Source of the DNA: an uncultured Prochlorococcus sp. | Lineage (GTDB): Bacteria > Cyanobacteriota > Cyanobacteriia > PCC-6307 > Cyanobiaceae | NCBI GenBank assembly: GCA_902527105.1 | Contig: CABZNT010000004.1 | Span: forward strand, 62,001-126,000 | Reading direction: 5' to 3' | Length of the DNA: 64,000 bases | Shown here: piece after piece, positions 53,159 through 61,629 of the stretch | Layout of the letters: each line of letters starts with the position of its first letter | Numbering within the stretch: the stretch's first letter is position 1 | Notes under the pieces: model-generated | The model's database searches: none | The model's input: only the letters and a program-made list of their open reading frames with translations | Told to the model about the DNA's origin: nothing | Position numbers and translations under genes: made by a program

Positions 53159-53356
53159 AGTTTAGATTAAATAAATACCGTTTTTAAATCTGCCAGGAGT
53201 AGGAGATCTACTGCTTGAGATAAGGAATCAACGGTAAAACCTCAGAGTAAACAAATTGGAACGGGTTCACTCGTAGGATTTATTTATAAACGATCAAATT
53301 GATTTTTGTAGGTATTTATTACTACATTGTTCTCAAATAAAGACGGAATTTTTATC

Positions 53357-53377
53357 AACCCGAATTTTTTTCGGGTT
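53357..53377. other. Perfect inverted repeat AACCCGAA
   Basis: AACCCGAA, five T's, TTCGGGTT: 8-bp perfect stem. It could be a terminator for leftward or rightward transcripts, or part of the recombination region with the repeats that follow. Confidence 0.5.
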
Positions 53378-53397
53378 AAAGAAAATTGCCTGATTTT

Positions 53398-53522
53398 GTT
53401 ACACGTGTAATATTGGTATCCTTAAAATCACTTGATATATCTTTTAATTTTAAAAAGTAGTTGTAACACGTGTAACATCGAAAAACTGTTAAAGGTGGTG
53501 TAACAAGCCGTGTAACATCAGA
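53398..53522. repeat. GTGTAACA repeat cluster near the right island end
   Basis: Three related elements: GTTACACGTGTAAT (53398-53411), GTAACACGTGTAACATCG (53463-53480), and GTAACAAGCCGTGTAACATC (53502-53521 region). The first two are built on the palindrome ACACGTGT; the last two share GTGTAACATC. They lie 45-170 bp inside the right att-like repeat, where arm-type integrase or excisionase sites are found in other elements. Confidence 0.5.
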
Positions 53523-53565
53523 AGTTAAACTCATTACTATCAATGGTTTACAAGGAAAATAAGTA

Positions 53566-53617
53566 GGGCTCATAACCCGAAGGTCGGAAGTTCAAATCTC
53601 CCCCCCCCCCGCCACCA
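53566..53617 (+). repeat. Right island repeat: decayed 3' half of tRNA-fMet
   Basis: Identical to 47182-47215 for 34 bp. Then an eleven-C run replaces TTCTCCCC, followed by GCCACCA. It lacks the 5' half of a tRNA and so is not functional. It is probably the original tRNA 3' end displaced by integration. Confidence 0.88.
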
Positions 53618-53622
53618 TATAG

Positions 53623-53647
53623 AAGCAGCTTCAAAGCTGCTTTTTTT
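53623..53647 (+). terminator. Duplicate of the tRNA-fMet terminator
   Basis: AAGCAGCT-TCAA-AGCTGCTT plus T's, differing from 47235 by one loop base. Confidence 0.85.
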
Positions 53648-53720
53648 AGTATTTGCGTTAGTTCCAGTAATAATAAAAATAAAGATTATAACTTCTTTAC
53701 TAAAAGAAGTTTATTAAAAA

Positions 53721-53822
53721 TCATTTGAGATCTTTTTGAATAGAGAATTTCAAGTCAACTCTAACTACTAGACCAGTAATTATAAAAAGTATCCCAATGT
53801 ATGAATTCAAAGATAGATCCAA
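53721..53822 (-). CDS. Putative 33-aa membrane microprotein
   Basis: TTG start at 53820-53822, TGA at 53721-53723. One helix (YIGILFIITGLVVRV) and a basic tail. TTG start and small size make this tentative. The rest of 53648-53978 shows nothing else. Confidence 0.3.
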   Translation of the reverse strand: MDLSLNSYIGILFIITGLVVRVDLKFSIQKDLK

Positions 53823-53978
53823 AATATAAAATTTTATTTCTAACTAAATCTTAGCTCACAATTCATATCTATTAAATACGTCGAAAAAAGAATTTAAAAA
53901 AATCTAAATTTTGAACATTTACATCTTTAATAAGCAATTTAATAAAGTAGAGTTAAATTAACTAATATAAAAAATTAC

Positions 53979-54125
53979 ATGCAGAACTTGCTACAGCGTG
54001 ATTTAGGTTCAAGCATGTTATCAATAGCAGTCATTTTAGGATGGTTAGGACTGTTTTTTGTATTCTTGAGAGTATTAACAATTTCAATAAAAAGACTCCT
54101 TGAAACTGTTTTCAAAAAATCGTAA
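53979..54125 (+). CDS. 48-aa membrane microprotein
   Basis: ATG 53979, TAA 54123-54125. Polar start MQNLLQRDLGSSM, one helix (AVILGWLGLFFVFLRVL) and a basic amphipathic tail. Not recognised. Just outside the island. Confidence 0.5.
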   Translation: MQNLLQRDLGSSMLSIAVILGWLGLFFVFLRVLTISIKRLLETVFKKS

Positions 54126-54196
54126 ATATTTAAGTAAATCAATAATTCTGAATTAATCGCATAAATCCTTTGTCACTAGGTATAATAACCTAAAAA

Positions 54197-54586
54197 ATGT
54201 CAATTTTAGATAAGGCTAAGATAGGAAATTCTGTTCAAGTTAACCTAGAACTATCTAAGGATAGACTTACCAAAGAAACTATTGATGCAATAAATGTTTC
54301 TTCATTGGGTAAGATAAGTGATTTCAGAATAACTGATGGCAAAGGTATAGGAGTTGTCTTGCAATTATCTAATGGAAAAGAACAATGGTTTTTTGAAGAA
54401 GAAATTGATCTTCTCGACGAAAATGGTAATGTAATTAAAAAAAATAATTTTAAAAAAGAGAAAAGTAATTTTATATTTGATTTTTTAAGAGGATTAAATT
54501 ATGAAAATAAAAATAAGGTAAGCGAGTTACTTAATCCAATTAACTTTTTTATCTGGCTGGTTGTATCGTTTAAAGACATTTTTTAA
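54197..54586 (+). CDS. DUF2862 (PetP-like) protein with C-terminal extension
   Basis: 129 aa. The first ~75 residues (AKIGNSVQVNLELSKDRLTKE...LGKISDFRITDGKGIGVVLQLSNGKEQWFFEEEIDLL in parts) follow the DUF2862 pattern: an SH3-like barrel ending 'WFFEEE'. Short DUF2862 proteins include PetP, a peripheral cytochrome b6f subunit in some cyanobacteria. Here a ~50-residue extension with a hydrophobic end (NFFIWLVVSF) is added. Function is inferred from family only. Confidence 0.68.
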   Translation: MSILDKAKIGNSVQVNLELSKDRLTKETIDAINVSSLGKISDFRITDGKGIGVVLQLSNGKEQWFFEEEIDLLDENGNVIKKNNFKKEKSNFIFDFLRGLNYENKNKVSELLNPINFFIWLVVSFKDIF

Positions 54587-54665
54587 TTCTTTATAAAATT
54601 TTCTAAAATAAAAAAATTATTTAACAATTTATTTAAATATAAAATTTCAGTAACTAAAAATTTAA

Positions 54666-55661
54666 ATGGTAAAAAATATTATCGATGTAAAAAATTTATC
54701 TAAGTCATTTGACATCTCTTACAAAGAAACAGGCTTAAAAGGAACAATTAAACATTTTTTTAGAAGACAAACAAAAAGTTTAAAAGTTATAAAAAATATA
54801 AGTTTTGAAATTAAAGAAGGAGAAATAGTAGGTTTTCTAGGTGCTAATGGAGCCGGGAAAACAACAATACTAAAAATGCTTTGTGGCTTAATATATCCAA
54901 GTGAAGGTTCGATTTTGGTCTCAGGTTACTTACCTTTCAGGAGAAAAGAAAATTTCCTAAAAAATATCACCTTAATAATGGGACAAAAGCAACAGCTTAT
55001 TTGGGATCTTCCGCCAATTGAATCATTCTATTTGAATGCATCAATATATGACTTAGATAAGTTCGAAGCTAAAAAGAGAATAAAAAAACTATCGGAAATG
55101 CTTGAAATTGATAAAGAGCTATTCATACCTGTTAGAAAACTTTCACTTGGCCAACGCATGAAATCAGAATTACTAGCAGCTTTGATACATGAACCAAATA
55201 TTCTATTTTTAGACGAGCCGACACTTGGATTAGATATTAATGCACAGAGAAATCTAAGAAAATTTCTTCAAAAATATAATAAGGAAACTAACGCAACGAT
55301 ATGTCTTACCAGTCACTACATGAAAGATATTACATCGCTTTGCAAGAGAGTTATATGTGTGCACGAAGGGGCGATATCATATGATGGAAAACTTGACCTA
55401 TTATTAAAAAAACTATCTCCTGTTAAAGAAATATTAATAGTTTGTCGCTCAGAAGAGGATGCAATTAAATTAGAAAATTACGGTTTTACTGTTAAAAATA
55501 AAATAAAGAATGAAATCACCATAAAAATTGAAAACAACTCTATTACTTCTTCACTAAAAACCATCCTAAATAATTTCGATATTGAAGACCTTTTTATAAA
55601 TGAACCGCCTATAGATGAAGTTATTGGGAAGGTATTAATCAAAAAAGATTATGATATCTAA
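54666..55661 (+). CDS. ABC-2-type transporter ATPase
   Basis: 331 aa. Walker A GANGAGKTT (~residue 60), an unusual IMGQKQQLIWDLPP Q-loop, signature LSLGQRMK, Walker B ILFLDEPTLGLD, and H-loop LTSHYM. The Q-loop style belongs to the ABC-2 exporters with DUF990-type permeases. Two permease genes follow in overlap (11 bp, then 4 bp), so the three form one heteromeric exporter. Substrate unknown. Confidence 0.9.
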   Translation: MVKNIIDVKNLSKSFDISYKETGLKGTIKHFFRRQTKSLKVIKNISFEIKEGEIVGFLGANGAGKTTILKMLCGLIYPSEGSILVSGYLPFRRKENFLKNITLIMGQKQQLIWDLPPIESFYLNASIYDLDKFEAKKRIKKLSEMLEIDKELFIPVRKLSLGQRMKSELLAALIHEPNILFLDEPTLGLDINAQRNLRKFLQKYNKETNATICLTSHYMKDITSLCKRVICVHEGAISYDGKLDLLLKKLSPVKEILIVCRSEEDAIKLENYGFTVKNKIKNEITIKIENNSITSSLKTILNNFDIEDLFINEPPIDEVIGKVLIKKDYDI

Positions 55662-56445
55662 TTTGATTAAACGTAAAATATTCACTTTATTAAAAGTCCA
55701 ATATTCAAACATGTTGGAATATAGGGTAGAAATTGCATTATGGGCAATTTCAGGGATTATTCCTTTTTTCATGTTAAATATTTGGACAAATAATAATCTA
55801 AATGAATCCATAAACATTAGTGATATTATGCTTTCTAGGTATTTCTTATGTGCCTTTTTTGTAAGACAGTTTTCTGTAGTTTGGGTTGTATTTAGTTTTG
55901 AAGAGGATTCTCTTATGGGGAAAGTATCTCCTTATTTAATCCAACCTTTAAATCCATTTTTCAGATATTTTGCACAACATCTTGCTGAACAAATAACAAG
56001 ATTTCCTTTCGCACTAATAATCGCATTTTTCTTTTTTATTTTTAATCCAGAAAGTATATGGATACCAAATTTAGGTATTTTAATCTTATCGATAGTATCT
56101 ACTTTCTTATCCTTCCTGATCCAATTTTTAATTCAGTCAATAGTTGCATGTCTATGTTTCTGGACAGAGAAAGCATCTTCGATAGAAAGATTGTTATTTA
56201 TTCCCACTTTATTTCTATCAGGTCTTCTAGCACCAGTAGTTTCATTTCCCAAATATGTTAAATCTTGGATTTATTTGACTCCTTTTCCATATCTAATTGA
56301 TTTCCCTGCGAACTTACTGTCAGGTAATGAAACAAATATTGTTGGAGGCTTAAGTATGCAAATTCTATGGATTTTGTTACTGTTCCCACTATTTAAGAAA
56401 ATCTGGTCTGAAGGAACGAAAAAATATACAGCGATGGGCTCATGA
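55651..56445 (+). CDS. ABC-2-type permease subunit (DUF990 type), first
   Basis: 264 aa with six predicted helices and 'KVSPYLIQPLNPFFRYFAQHLAEQ', a conserved cytoplasmic loop of this family. The N-terminal MLEYRVEIALWAISGIIPFFM is typical. The start lies within the ATPase 3' end. Confidence 0.87.
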   Translation: MISNLIKRKIFTLLKVQYSNMLEYRVEIALWAISGIIPFFMLNIWTNNNLNESINISDIMLSRYFLCAFFVRQFSVVWVVFSFEEDSLMGKVSPYLIQPLNPFFRYFAQHLAEQITRFPFALIIAFFFFIFNPESIWIPNLGILILSIVSTFLSFLIQFLIQSIVACLCFWTEKASSIERLLFIPTLFLSGLLAPVVSFPKYVKSWIYLTPFPYLIDFPANLLSGNETNIVGGLSMQILWILLLFPLFKKIWSEGTKKYTAMGS

Positions 56446-57236
56446 TTTTAAGAAAATATCTAAAAGTTTATAAAAAATTCTTACATACTTCTTTTGCTTC
56501 TGAATTGGAGTATAAGACAAATATATTAGTTGATTTAATAACTGCAATTTTAAGTTTAGTAGGGAGTATTTTTCTACTATCTATTTTCTTTCAAAATAGT
56601 GGATATATTGGAGGATGGAAATTTGAACAGGCACTAATAATCCAAGCTATTTATACAATTTTGAATGGAATAACAAATACATGGTTCAATCCTAATCTTA
56701 CAGAAATAGTTAAACACATTAGAGAAGGAACATTAGACTTCGTACTTTTAAAACCTATTGATAGTCAATTTTTTATTTCATTAAAAAAAATAAATCCATC
56801 TGGATTTTTAGAAATAATGCTTGGATTTTTACTTTTGTTCTTTTGCGTAAGAATAAATCAAATAGATTTAAATTTAATTTTTCTGACTCTATCCTTGATT
56901 ACGATAAGCTGCTCGATTTGTATTTTATATAGCTTATGGTTTTTTATCTCTACTACTACTATTTGGTTTGTTAAGACTTGGAATGCAATAGAAGTATTAA
57001 GATCATTCCTTTATATTGGAAGATTTCCTCTAAATTCATTTTCATTTTCTTTAAGGATTTTTTTTAGTGTTTTCATTCCTATTGCTTTTATAACTACAAT
57101 TCCTTCTGAAGTTTTTCTAGGATATTCAGTATTATGGAAAATAGTGCTTGAAGTTATTGTTGCGACGGTATTTCTTATAACTTCAAGAAAGTTCTGGTTA
57201 TTTGCATTAAAATTCTATACATCAGCATCTAGTTAA
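56442..57236 (+). CDS. ABC-2-type permease subunit (DUF990 type), second
   Basis: 264 aa, six helices, same length as its partner. IREGTLDFVLLKPIDSQFF corresponds to the loop of the first permease, and SELEYKTNILVDLI to its N terminus, so both derive from one ancestor. ATGA overlap with the preceding gene. Convergent with the next minus-strand pair. Confidence 0.87.
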   Translation: MILRKYLKVYKKFLHTSFASELEYKTNILVDLITAILSLVGSIFLLSIFFQNSGYIGGWKFEQALIIQAIYTILNGITNTWFNPNLTEIVKHIREGTLDFVLLKPIDSQFFISLKKINPSGFLEIMLGFLLLFFCVRINQIDLNLIFLTLSLITISCSICILYSLWFFISTTTIWFVKTWNAIEVLRSFLYIGRFPLNSFSFSLRIFFSVFIPIAFITTIPSEVFLGYSVLWKIVLEVIVATVFLITSRKFWLFALKFYTSASS

Positions 57237-57239
57237 GTA

Positions 57240-57506
57240 TTATTTAATAACCTCGCTGCAAAATTCCCAAATTTGTTGTTTACTTTTCAGATTAGAAAGC
57301 CTAGACAATTTTTTAAAAAGAGGCTTAGATTTTTCAACAGCTAAAAGCCTACAGTTATATTCAATTTTATGATTTCTAGATAAGATTCCTAATTTTAGTG
57401 AAACATCACAAAGGATAATTATTAAAGTAAGAAAAAAAAATATACCGAAAAATTGTAAAAATGATTTTGAATGATTTTCTTTTTCAGTTTTTAGTTCAAA
57501 CTTCAT
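57240..57506 (-). CDS. 88-aa single-helix hypothetical protein
   Basis: One helix (~20-40, FFGIFFFLTLIIILCDVSLKL), then a basic soluble region with two Cys and QQIWEFCSEVIK at the end. The start overlaps the stop of the upstream gene by one base (TAATG), so the two are coupled. Not recognised. Confidence 0.6.
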   Translation of the reverse strand: MKFELKTEKENHSKSFLQFFGIFFFLTLIIILCDVSLKLGILSRNHKIEYNCRLLAVEKSKPLFKKLSRLSNLKSKQQIWEFCSEVIK

Positions 57507-57733
57507 TACTTAACTATATGCTGAGGGCACTTAATTGCAGCAATAGCAACAGCCGTAACTTTAAAATTATCAGACTTCTCAATAACCTTTTTAACCTCTA
57601 ATGGCCCAAATTTATTACTTGCATCACTGTATGAAAGAAGTAAAGATTTATAGTTATCATGACCTAGATTTCTATATTCACAGAAATTATCTCCAACATA
57701 ATTCAAAAGAGTTAGTAAAGTTAATTCAATCAT
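57506..57733 (-). CDS. 75-aa soluble hypothetical protein
   Basis: MIELTLLTLLNYVGDNFCEYRN begins a helical protein with KFGPLEVKKVIEKSDNFK and ends AAIKCPQHIVK. Coupled to the single-helix protein downstream. Conserved-looking composition, no family recognised. Confidence 0.6.
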   Translation of the reverse strand: MIELTLLTLLNYVGDNFCEYRNLGHDNYKSLLLSYSDASNKFGPLEVKKVIEKSDNFKVTAVAIAAIKCPQHIVK

Positions 57734-57905
57734 TAAAGCATCTTACTAGCAAAGTTCTTACGAATGATACTGTGCAGAACATTTTTAACAAGTAAAAATA
57801 CCAAAAACATTTGAAATTATGAAATAAGATTTTTATTCATAAAGTTTAAAGTATCAAAATTATTTCAGAATTTATTAATTAACACATAAGAAAATCATTA
57901 AAGCG

Positions 57906-58030
57906 CTATCTGTAGTGTACAAAGGTAATGAAGAATGCACTACAGATAGGGGGTTGCATTTTTTAAGAAATTGGTTTAAAAATAAGGTTCCCCATCACCC
58001 GGCCACACTTATGTGAGGCCTTTTTTTTTT
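57906..58030 (+). ncRNA. Candidate small RNA B: long stem + CCCCATCACC-terminator module
   Basis: CTATCTGTAGTG (57906-57917) pairs perfectly with CACTACAGATAG (57938-57949), extendable by two pairs. A linker follows, then CCCCATCACC (57990-57999) and a terminator stem GGCCACAC/GTGAGGCC (one mismatch, 58001-58020) with ten T's (58021-58030). No ORF crosses it. It shares the decamer-terminator module and GCACTACA with candidate A in the island. Likely a stand-alone regulatory RNA. Confidence 0.65.
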
Positions 58031-58149
58031 AGTTTTTTTTATAAGGGTTCTCTAAAGGCATTACTTGATAAAAATAGTTATTCATTAACCCCTTTGATAA
58101 TGAATAATGAAAAGAATGAATTTATTTTGTTAACTAATGAACCTGCTTT

Positions 58150-58177
58150 AGACTTTTCACTAAAAGTCTAGTGAAAA
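58150..58177. other. Two mutually exclusive hairpins
   Basis: AGACTTTT (58150-58157) pairs with AAAAGTCT (58162-58169). TTTTCACT (58154-58161) pairs equally well with AGTGAAAA (58170-58177). The segments overlap, so only one can form. It lies just beyond the stop of the TauE/SafE gene and may be its terminator. Confidence 0.5.
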
Positions 58178-58188
58178 TCTCAATTAAT

Positions 58189-59001
58189 TTATAAAAAACT
58201 TTTTATGGATTTAATCAATAAGCTAATTCCAACTAAAATACAAACTGTTATAAAAGTTTTCTTAATTAGAGTATTCCCATTTAATTTTGACAGGTGAGCC
58301 CCGAAATATCCTCCTGTAAAGGAACCAATTATTAACACTATCAATATATTTGAGGGAACCGATCCTATTCTTGCCAAAAAAACTGCCCCGATAAAATTCC
58401 AAAAAATCCCAACAGTAAAGAATGTCATACTTATAGCTCGAAGAAAATCCATTTCAAAAGTTTTTATTAAAAGTATTGTTACAAGCAATCCAGTTCCTGA
58501 GGAAATAGAACCATTTAATATACCTATAAGAAAAATAAAAATTAAAAATCTAATTTTATGAACTAAATTGAGCTTTTTATTACCAGAAGATAAACCTAAA
58601 TTTGGTTTAAGGAATGAGTAAAAAGCTAATAATATGGATATTATTCCTAAAATCAAGTACAAATACTTTTCTGATATATATTCAACTACAGAAGCTCCTA
58701 AAATTACTCCTGGTAATCCAAAAATTAAAATTTGCCAAGCAACACTTATATCATTGCCTAAAGATTTGTAATTTCTTAATGAACCTCCTATACCTAATGC
58801 GACTGTTGCTAATTTATGACTAGCCAGAGCCTGATAATAAGGAACTCCAGATAAAATCAATGCAGGCAATTGTAATAACCCCGCTCCTCCTCCAGAAATC
58901 GCTGAGAATGTATTAGAAAAAAACGATATCAAAAAGATATAAATACTTTTAAATAAAGAATGATCAAAATTTCCTAATAATATTGTTAATAAATAAAGCA
59001 T
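58189..59001 (-). CDS. TauE/SafE-family sulfite/anion exporter (TSUP)
   Basis: 270 aa with about eight helices. The conserved N-terminal FFSNTFSAISGGGAGLLQLPAL and its repeat GILNGSISSGTGLLVTIL are the two TSUP signature halves. Members move sulfite, organosulfonates or other sulfur anions across the inner membrane. The substrate is not readable. Confidence 0.88.
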   Translation of the reverse strand: MLYLLTILLGNFDHSLFKSIYIFLISFFSNTFSAISGGGAGLLQLPALILSGVPYYQALASHKLATVALGIGGSLRNYKSLGNDISVAWQILIFGLPGVILGASVVEYISEKYLYLILGIISILLAFYSFLKPNLGLSSGNKKLNLVHKIRFLIFIFLIGILNGSISSGTGLLVTILLIKTFEMDFLRAISMTFFTVGIFWNFIGAVFLARIGSVPSNILIVLIIGSFTGGYFGAHLSKLNGNTLIKKTFITVCILVGISLLIKSIKSFL

Positions 59002-59112
59002 TAACTATTAATTGCCTTTGTATTAATAAGTGAAATTATTCTTTTCATAAGAAGCATATGACTTAAAAAGTCTAATATTATCTTTTTCAATCATACATTT
59101 AAAAAAACTGTT

Positions 59113-59481
59113 ATGATCAGAGAATTAATCAAGAATTTTATGCATAGAAAAGATGCAATTTACCTTGATCAGTTTTGTCCAAAGATAAGTAATAAAAATT
59201 GGAGAGAGTCCCTTAATAAAGTCACTAATTATAAATGTATTTATTGCGGTAAACCATCAGAATCACTTGACCACCTTCACCCTATGTCAAAAGGGGGGAT
59301 TAGCAGTACAAGTAATTGCGTGCCATGTTGTTTGTCATGTAATGGGATGAAATCAGATTCAGAAGTCCTTAGTTGGTACAGAAAACAAAATTTTTATGAT
59401 CCTCGAAGAGCTATGGCGATTAGAGCATGGTTTAATGACAATTTGAAACTTGCGTCAGTACTTTTAAACTACTTAAATTAA
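59113..59481 (+). CDS. HNH-domain protein
   Basis: 122 aa. YKCIYCGKPSESLDHLHPMSKGG, then NCVPCCLSCNGMKSD: a CxxC...(D)H...N...CxxCN HNH with two zinc-binding CxxC knuckles and the DH catalytic pair. Related stand-alone HNH proteins are found in cyanobacteria and phages, but the target here is unknown. It is not next to an island boundary or methylase. Confidence 0.85.
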   Translation: MIRELIKNFMHRKDAIYLDQFCPKISNKNWRESLNKVTNYKCIYCGKPSESLDHLHPMSKGGISSTSNCVPCCLSCNGMKSDSEVLSWYRKQNFYDPRRAMAIRAWFNDNLKLASVLLNYLN

Positions 59482-59574
59482 AAATGAAATGATAAATTGA
59501 TTGAGATTCGAAATAAAATTTTTGTATATGGTTGAATAGAAATTTCTTATTATGTTAAATATTTAATTTTTGCT

Positions 59575-59769
59575 TTAAATTAATCTTTTTATATCTGAAT
59601 TTATTTTATTTCTCCTGAAAAGCGTAATATTAGAGTAGTCATCTTTCCACATTATTGGCGAATCTAAAACCTTTCTCTCTGGCGACTTTACTGAAAAAAT
59701 TAATCCAAATACAATAAGAATAGTGACCAATATGATTGTCATTACTAATTTGTCTGAAATATTATTCAT
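59575..59769 (-). CDS. 64-aa membrane microprotein
   Basis: One helix (LVMTIILVTILIVFGLIFSV) after a short polar N terminus; charged C half with SPIMWKDDYSNITLFRR. Lies 9 bp downstream of the exported-protein gene on the same strand. Not recognised. Confidence 0.55.
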   Translation of the reverse strand: MNNISDKLVMTIILVTILIVFGLIFSVKSPERKVLDSPIMWKDDYSNITLFRRNKINSDIKRLI

Positions 59770-59778
59770 TAACTAAAT

Positions 59779-60180
59779 CTATCTAGAAAAATTTTTGTCA
59801 GGAGTGGTTTTTTCATAAATTTCAAGAAAATATGATTTAAAATAATTAACTCCCTCCTTTCCAATTAATCCTATTGACTGGCCACAATCATTTACTACTT
59901 GCAATGAAATTTGATTAGCCAAGTCACTTTTTTCAATCCATTTTTTCTGAGGATTGTAAGAGAAAGATATAATGTTTTCAGTTTTTACAATAGCTGATTT
60001 CATTGCTTCATCTTTAGAAAGACCATTTTGGATAGCATTGCAATATTTTTTAGAGAAATTATTAGAGATCCTATTTTGTAGCAAACTAACACTAGGATCG
60101 GACGTATCAAAAGCTAAACCTATTGCAGGTTTTAATTGAAAAATTATAAATAAAAGTAATACAAAAAATAATTTTAACAA
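59779..60180 (-). CDS. Exported protein, unknown
   Basis: 133 aa. A signal peptide (~1-22, FFVLLLFIIFQLKPAIGLA) precedes a soluble helical domain with two Cys (YCNAI; VNDCGQS) that could form a disulfide in the periplasm or lumen. Similar small exported proteins are common in marine picocyanobacteria. No named family. Confidence 0.62.
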   Translation of the reverse strand: MLKLFFVLLLFIIFQLKPAIGLAFDTSDPSVSLLQNRISNNFSKKYCNAIQNGLSKDEAMKSAIVKTENIISFSYNPQKKWIEKSDLANQISLQVVNDCGQSIGLIGKEGVNYFKSYFLEIYEKTTPDKNFSR

Positions 60181-60332
60181 CAGCTATTAATCAATAGTTT
60201 ATAAGTAATATAATAGTATTTTAAAATTTTCTTTTCAATTAAATCTGATAATTATTAAAAGCAAATTAAATTTCAATTTATTAATAATTAAAAGTATTGC
60301 GATAAGTTCAGTAATAATAGTCAGAGGTTTAT

Positions 60333-60566
60333 TTGACTACAAATATGTACGAATCATTGATGACATTGCTATTTTTTCCTGATTGGACAAATGGATTACC
60401 TTCAGATTTCTTAATTCTTCATTTTTTTGTAGGAGCTGTGATTTTCCCATTCAACATGATTCATGCTAAAGCGAGAAAAATTGACAGTCAAAACCCACAG
60501 GAAGCCGCTAATGGGTATAAAAATTCAGATAATGCCACATTTTTTGGATACGAGGAAATCAATTAG
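60333..60566 (+). CDS. 77-aa small membrane protein
   Basis: The TTG at 60333 has AGAGG 5-9 bp upstream; ATG 60345 is an alternative. One helix (FLILHFFVGAVIFPFNMI) sits between a hydrophobic N terminus and a soluble tail ending in FFGYEEIN. Not recognised. Confidence 0.55.
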   Translation: MTTNMYESLMTLLFFPDWTNGLPSDFLILHFFVGAVIFPFNMIHAKARKIDSQNPQEAANGYKNSDNATFFGYEEIN

Positions 60567-60602
60567 ATTTCCATAAAATTTATTTAAGGAATTAGTTTAT
60601 TG

Positions 60603-60827
60603 ATGATAATTTCCCTAAATACAGGTTTAGATCTTAAAATATTCAGTCCCAGTGAACCTATAGGAATATTCATAATTTTTGTAGGATTAATATTTACTGG
60701 CATGATTTTCTATATTATTTATGCTGTAAGTACTAATAAAGAATCCTTAGAAGACAAAAAAATAAGAACTAAAAAGGAATACTTGCAAAAGGAGAGAATA
60801 GGAAAATTATTTCCTAAGAAAAAATAA
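60603..60827 (+). CDS. 74-aa small membrane protein
   Basis: ATG 60603 (a TTG lies one codon upstream), with AAGGA upstream. One helix (IGIFIIFVGLIFTGMIFYIIYAV), then a very basic tail (KKIRTKKEYLQKERIGKLFPKKK). Probably cytoplasmic tail. Follows the previous gene by 36 bp. 60828-61051 is gene-free. Confidence 0.55.
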   Translation: MIISLNTGLDLKIFSPSEPIGIFIIFVGLIFTGMIFYIIYAVSTNKESLEDKKIRTKKEYLQKERIGKLFPKKK

Positions 60828-61051
60828 ATTTAATTGCTTTATTACTATAAAGATATTTATTTATATTATTAATTATTAAATCAGTAGGATCTAAAAACAT
60901 TAGTTTTAGTTCTCTTAAATCAAACATTTCCTAAAAATTTAACTATAACAACAAAGATATTTTTTCGAGGACTTCATATTGTTAATTGCTAAGCTAAATT
61001 ATTTTCATATCAAACAAAAAATGTTAAAAATGGAAAAAATAATTTGAAATC

Positions 61052-61555
61052 TTGGAGAATTCACCTCAATATCTATTTCTTGCTAGTGGAGTGAATAATG
61101 GAGAAGGGTTTTGGATTGTGGGTATAAAAAATTGCGATGAAAATATCCTTGAGGATGAAAATCTTTTAGATTGCCATAGAAAAGAATTAATAGGTACTGA
61201 ATCAGCAAAAGATATTCTTTTAGCTATTAATTTAAACGTAAATAATTTATTAAATGAACTAAGAAACAAAAAATATTTAATTTCAAGGCCTTCAATGGGG
61301 ATTCCATTTGATATCCCTTTAGAAATCTTGGAAAATATTTTTGATTTTTGGTTAGATATTTATAAAAATCATGAAGCCTGGGAAGCTTGTTTAGGACTTC
61401 TTAAAGTTAGAAAAAGGATTCCCCTAACAAACCTAATTGAAAGCGAAAGTTTAAAGGGAAACTCTAAAAAATGGGCTATAAAAATTGAAGCTCTACATAC
61501 TTATGTTCCTTCTTCACTTAAAAATGAAAAATTAAATAACCCCATGTGGGAATAA
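61052..61555 (+). CDS. 167-aa hypothetical soluble protein
   Basis: TTG is the only start after an in-frame stop. It contains IPLEILENIFDFWLDIYKNHEAWEACLGLL and a basic RKRIPLTN, mostly helical. No catalytic pattern seen and no family recognised. First of four same-strand genes leading to the salvage-enzyme-like pair. Confidence 0.6.
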   Translation: MENSPQYLFLASGVNNGEGFWIVGIKNCDENILEDENLLDCHRKELIGTESAKDILLAINLNVNNLLNELRNKKYLISRPSMGIPFDIPLEILENIFDFWLDIYKNHEAWEACLGLLKVRKRIPLTNLIESESLKGNSKKWAIKIEALHTYVPSSLKNEKLNNPMWE

Positions 61556-61629
61556 TTTTATCTTTAAATACTAAAAATATTTACTTCGTTAGATATTTAA
61601 GTAAAAATAAAATAACTAATAATTTAAAA

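Noticed and set aside
53376-53573. A 65-codon minus-strand ORF
   Set aside because: It runs across the GTGTAACA repeats into the tRNA remnant. Its residues simply reflect the repeats.
53566-53617. A second tRNA gene
   Set aside because: Only the anticodon-to-3' half is present and the acceptor strand is corrupted by a C-run; the 5' half is missing.
49233-57999. CRISPR-like repeat from the recurring CCCCATCACC
   Set aside because: Only three copies with irregular spacing, and two sit directly before terminators. No spacer array and no cas genes.
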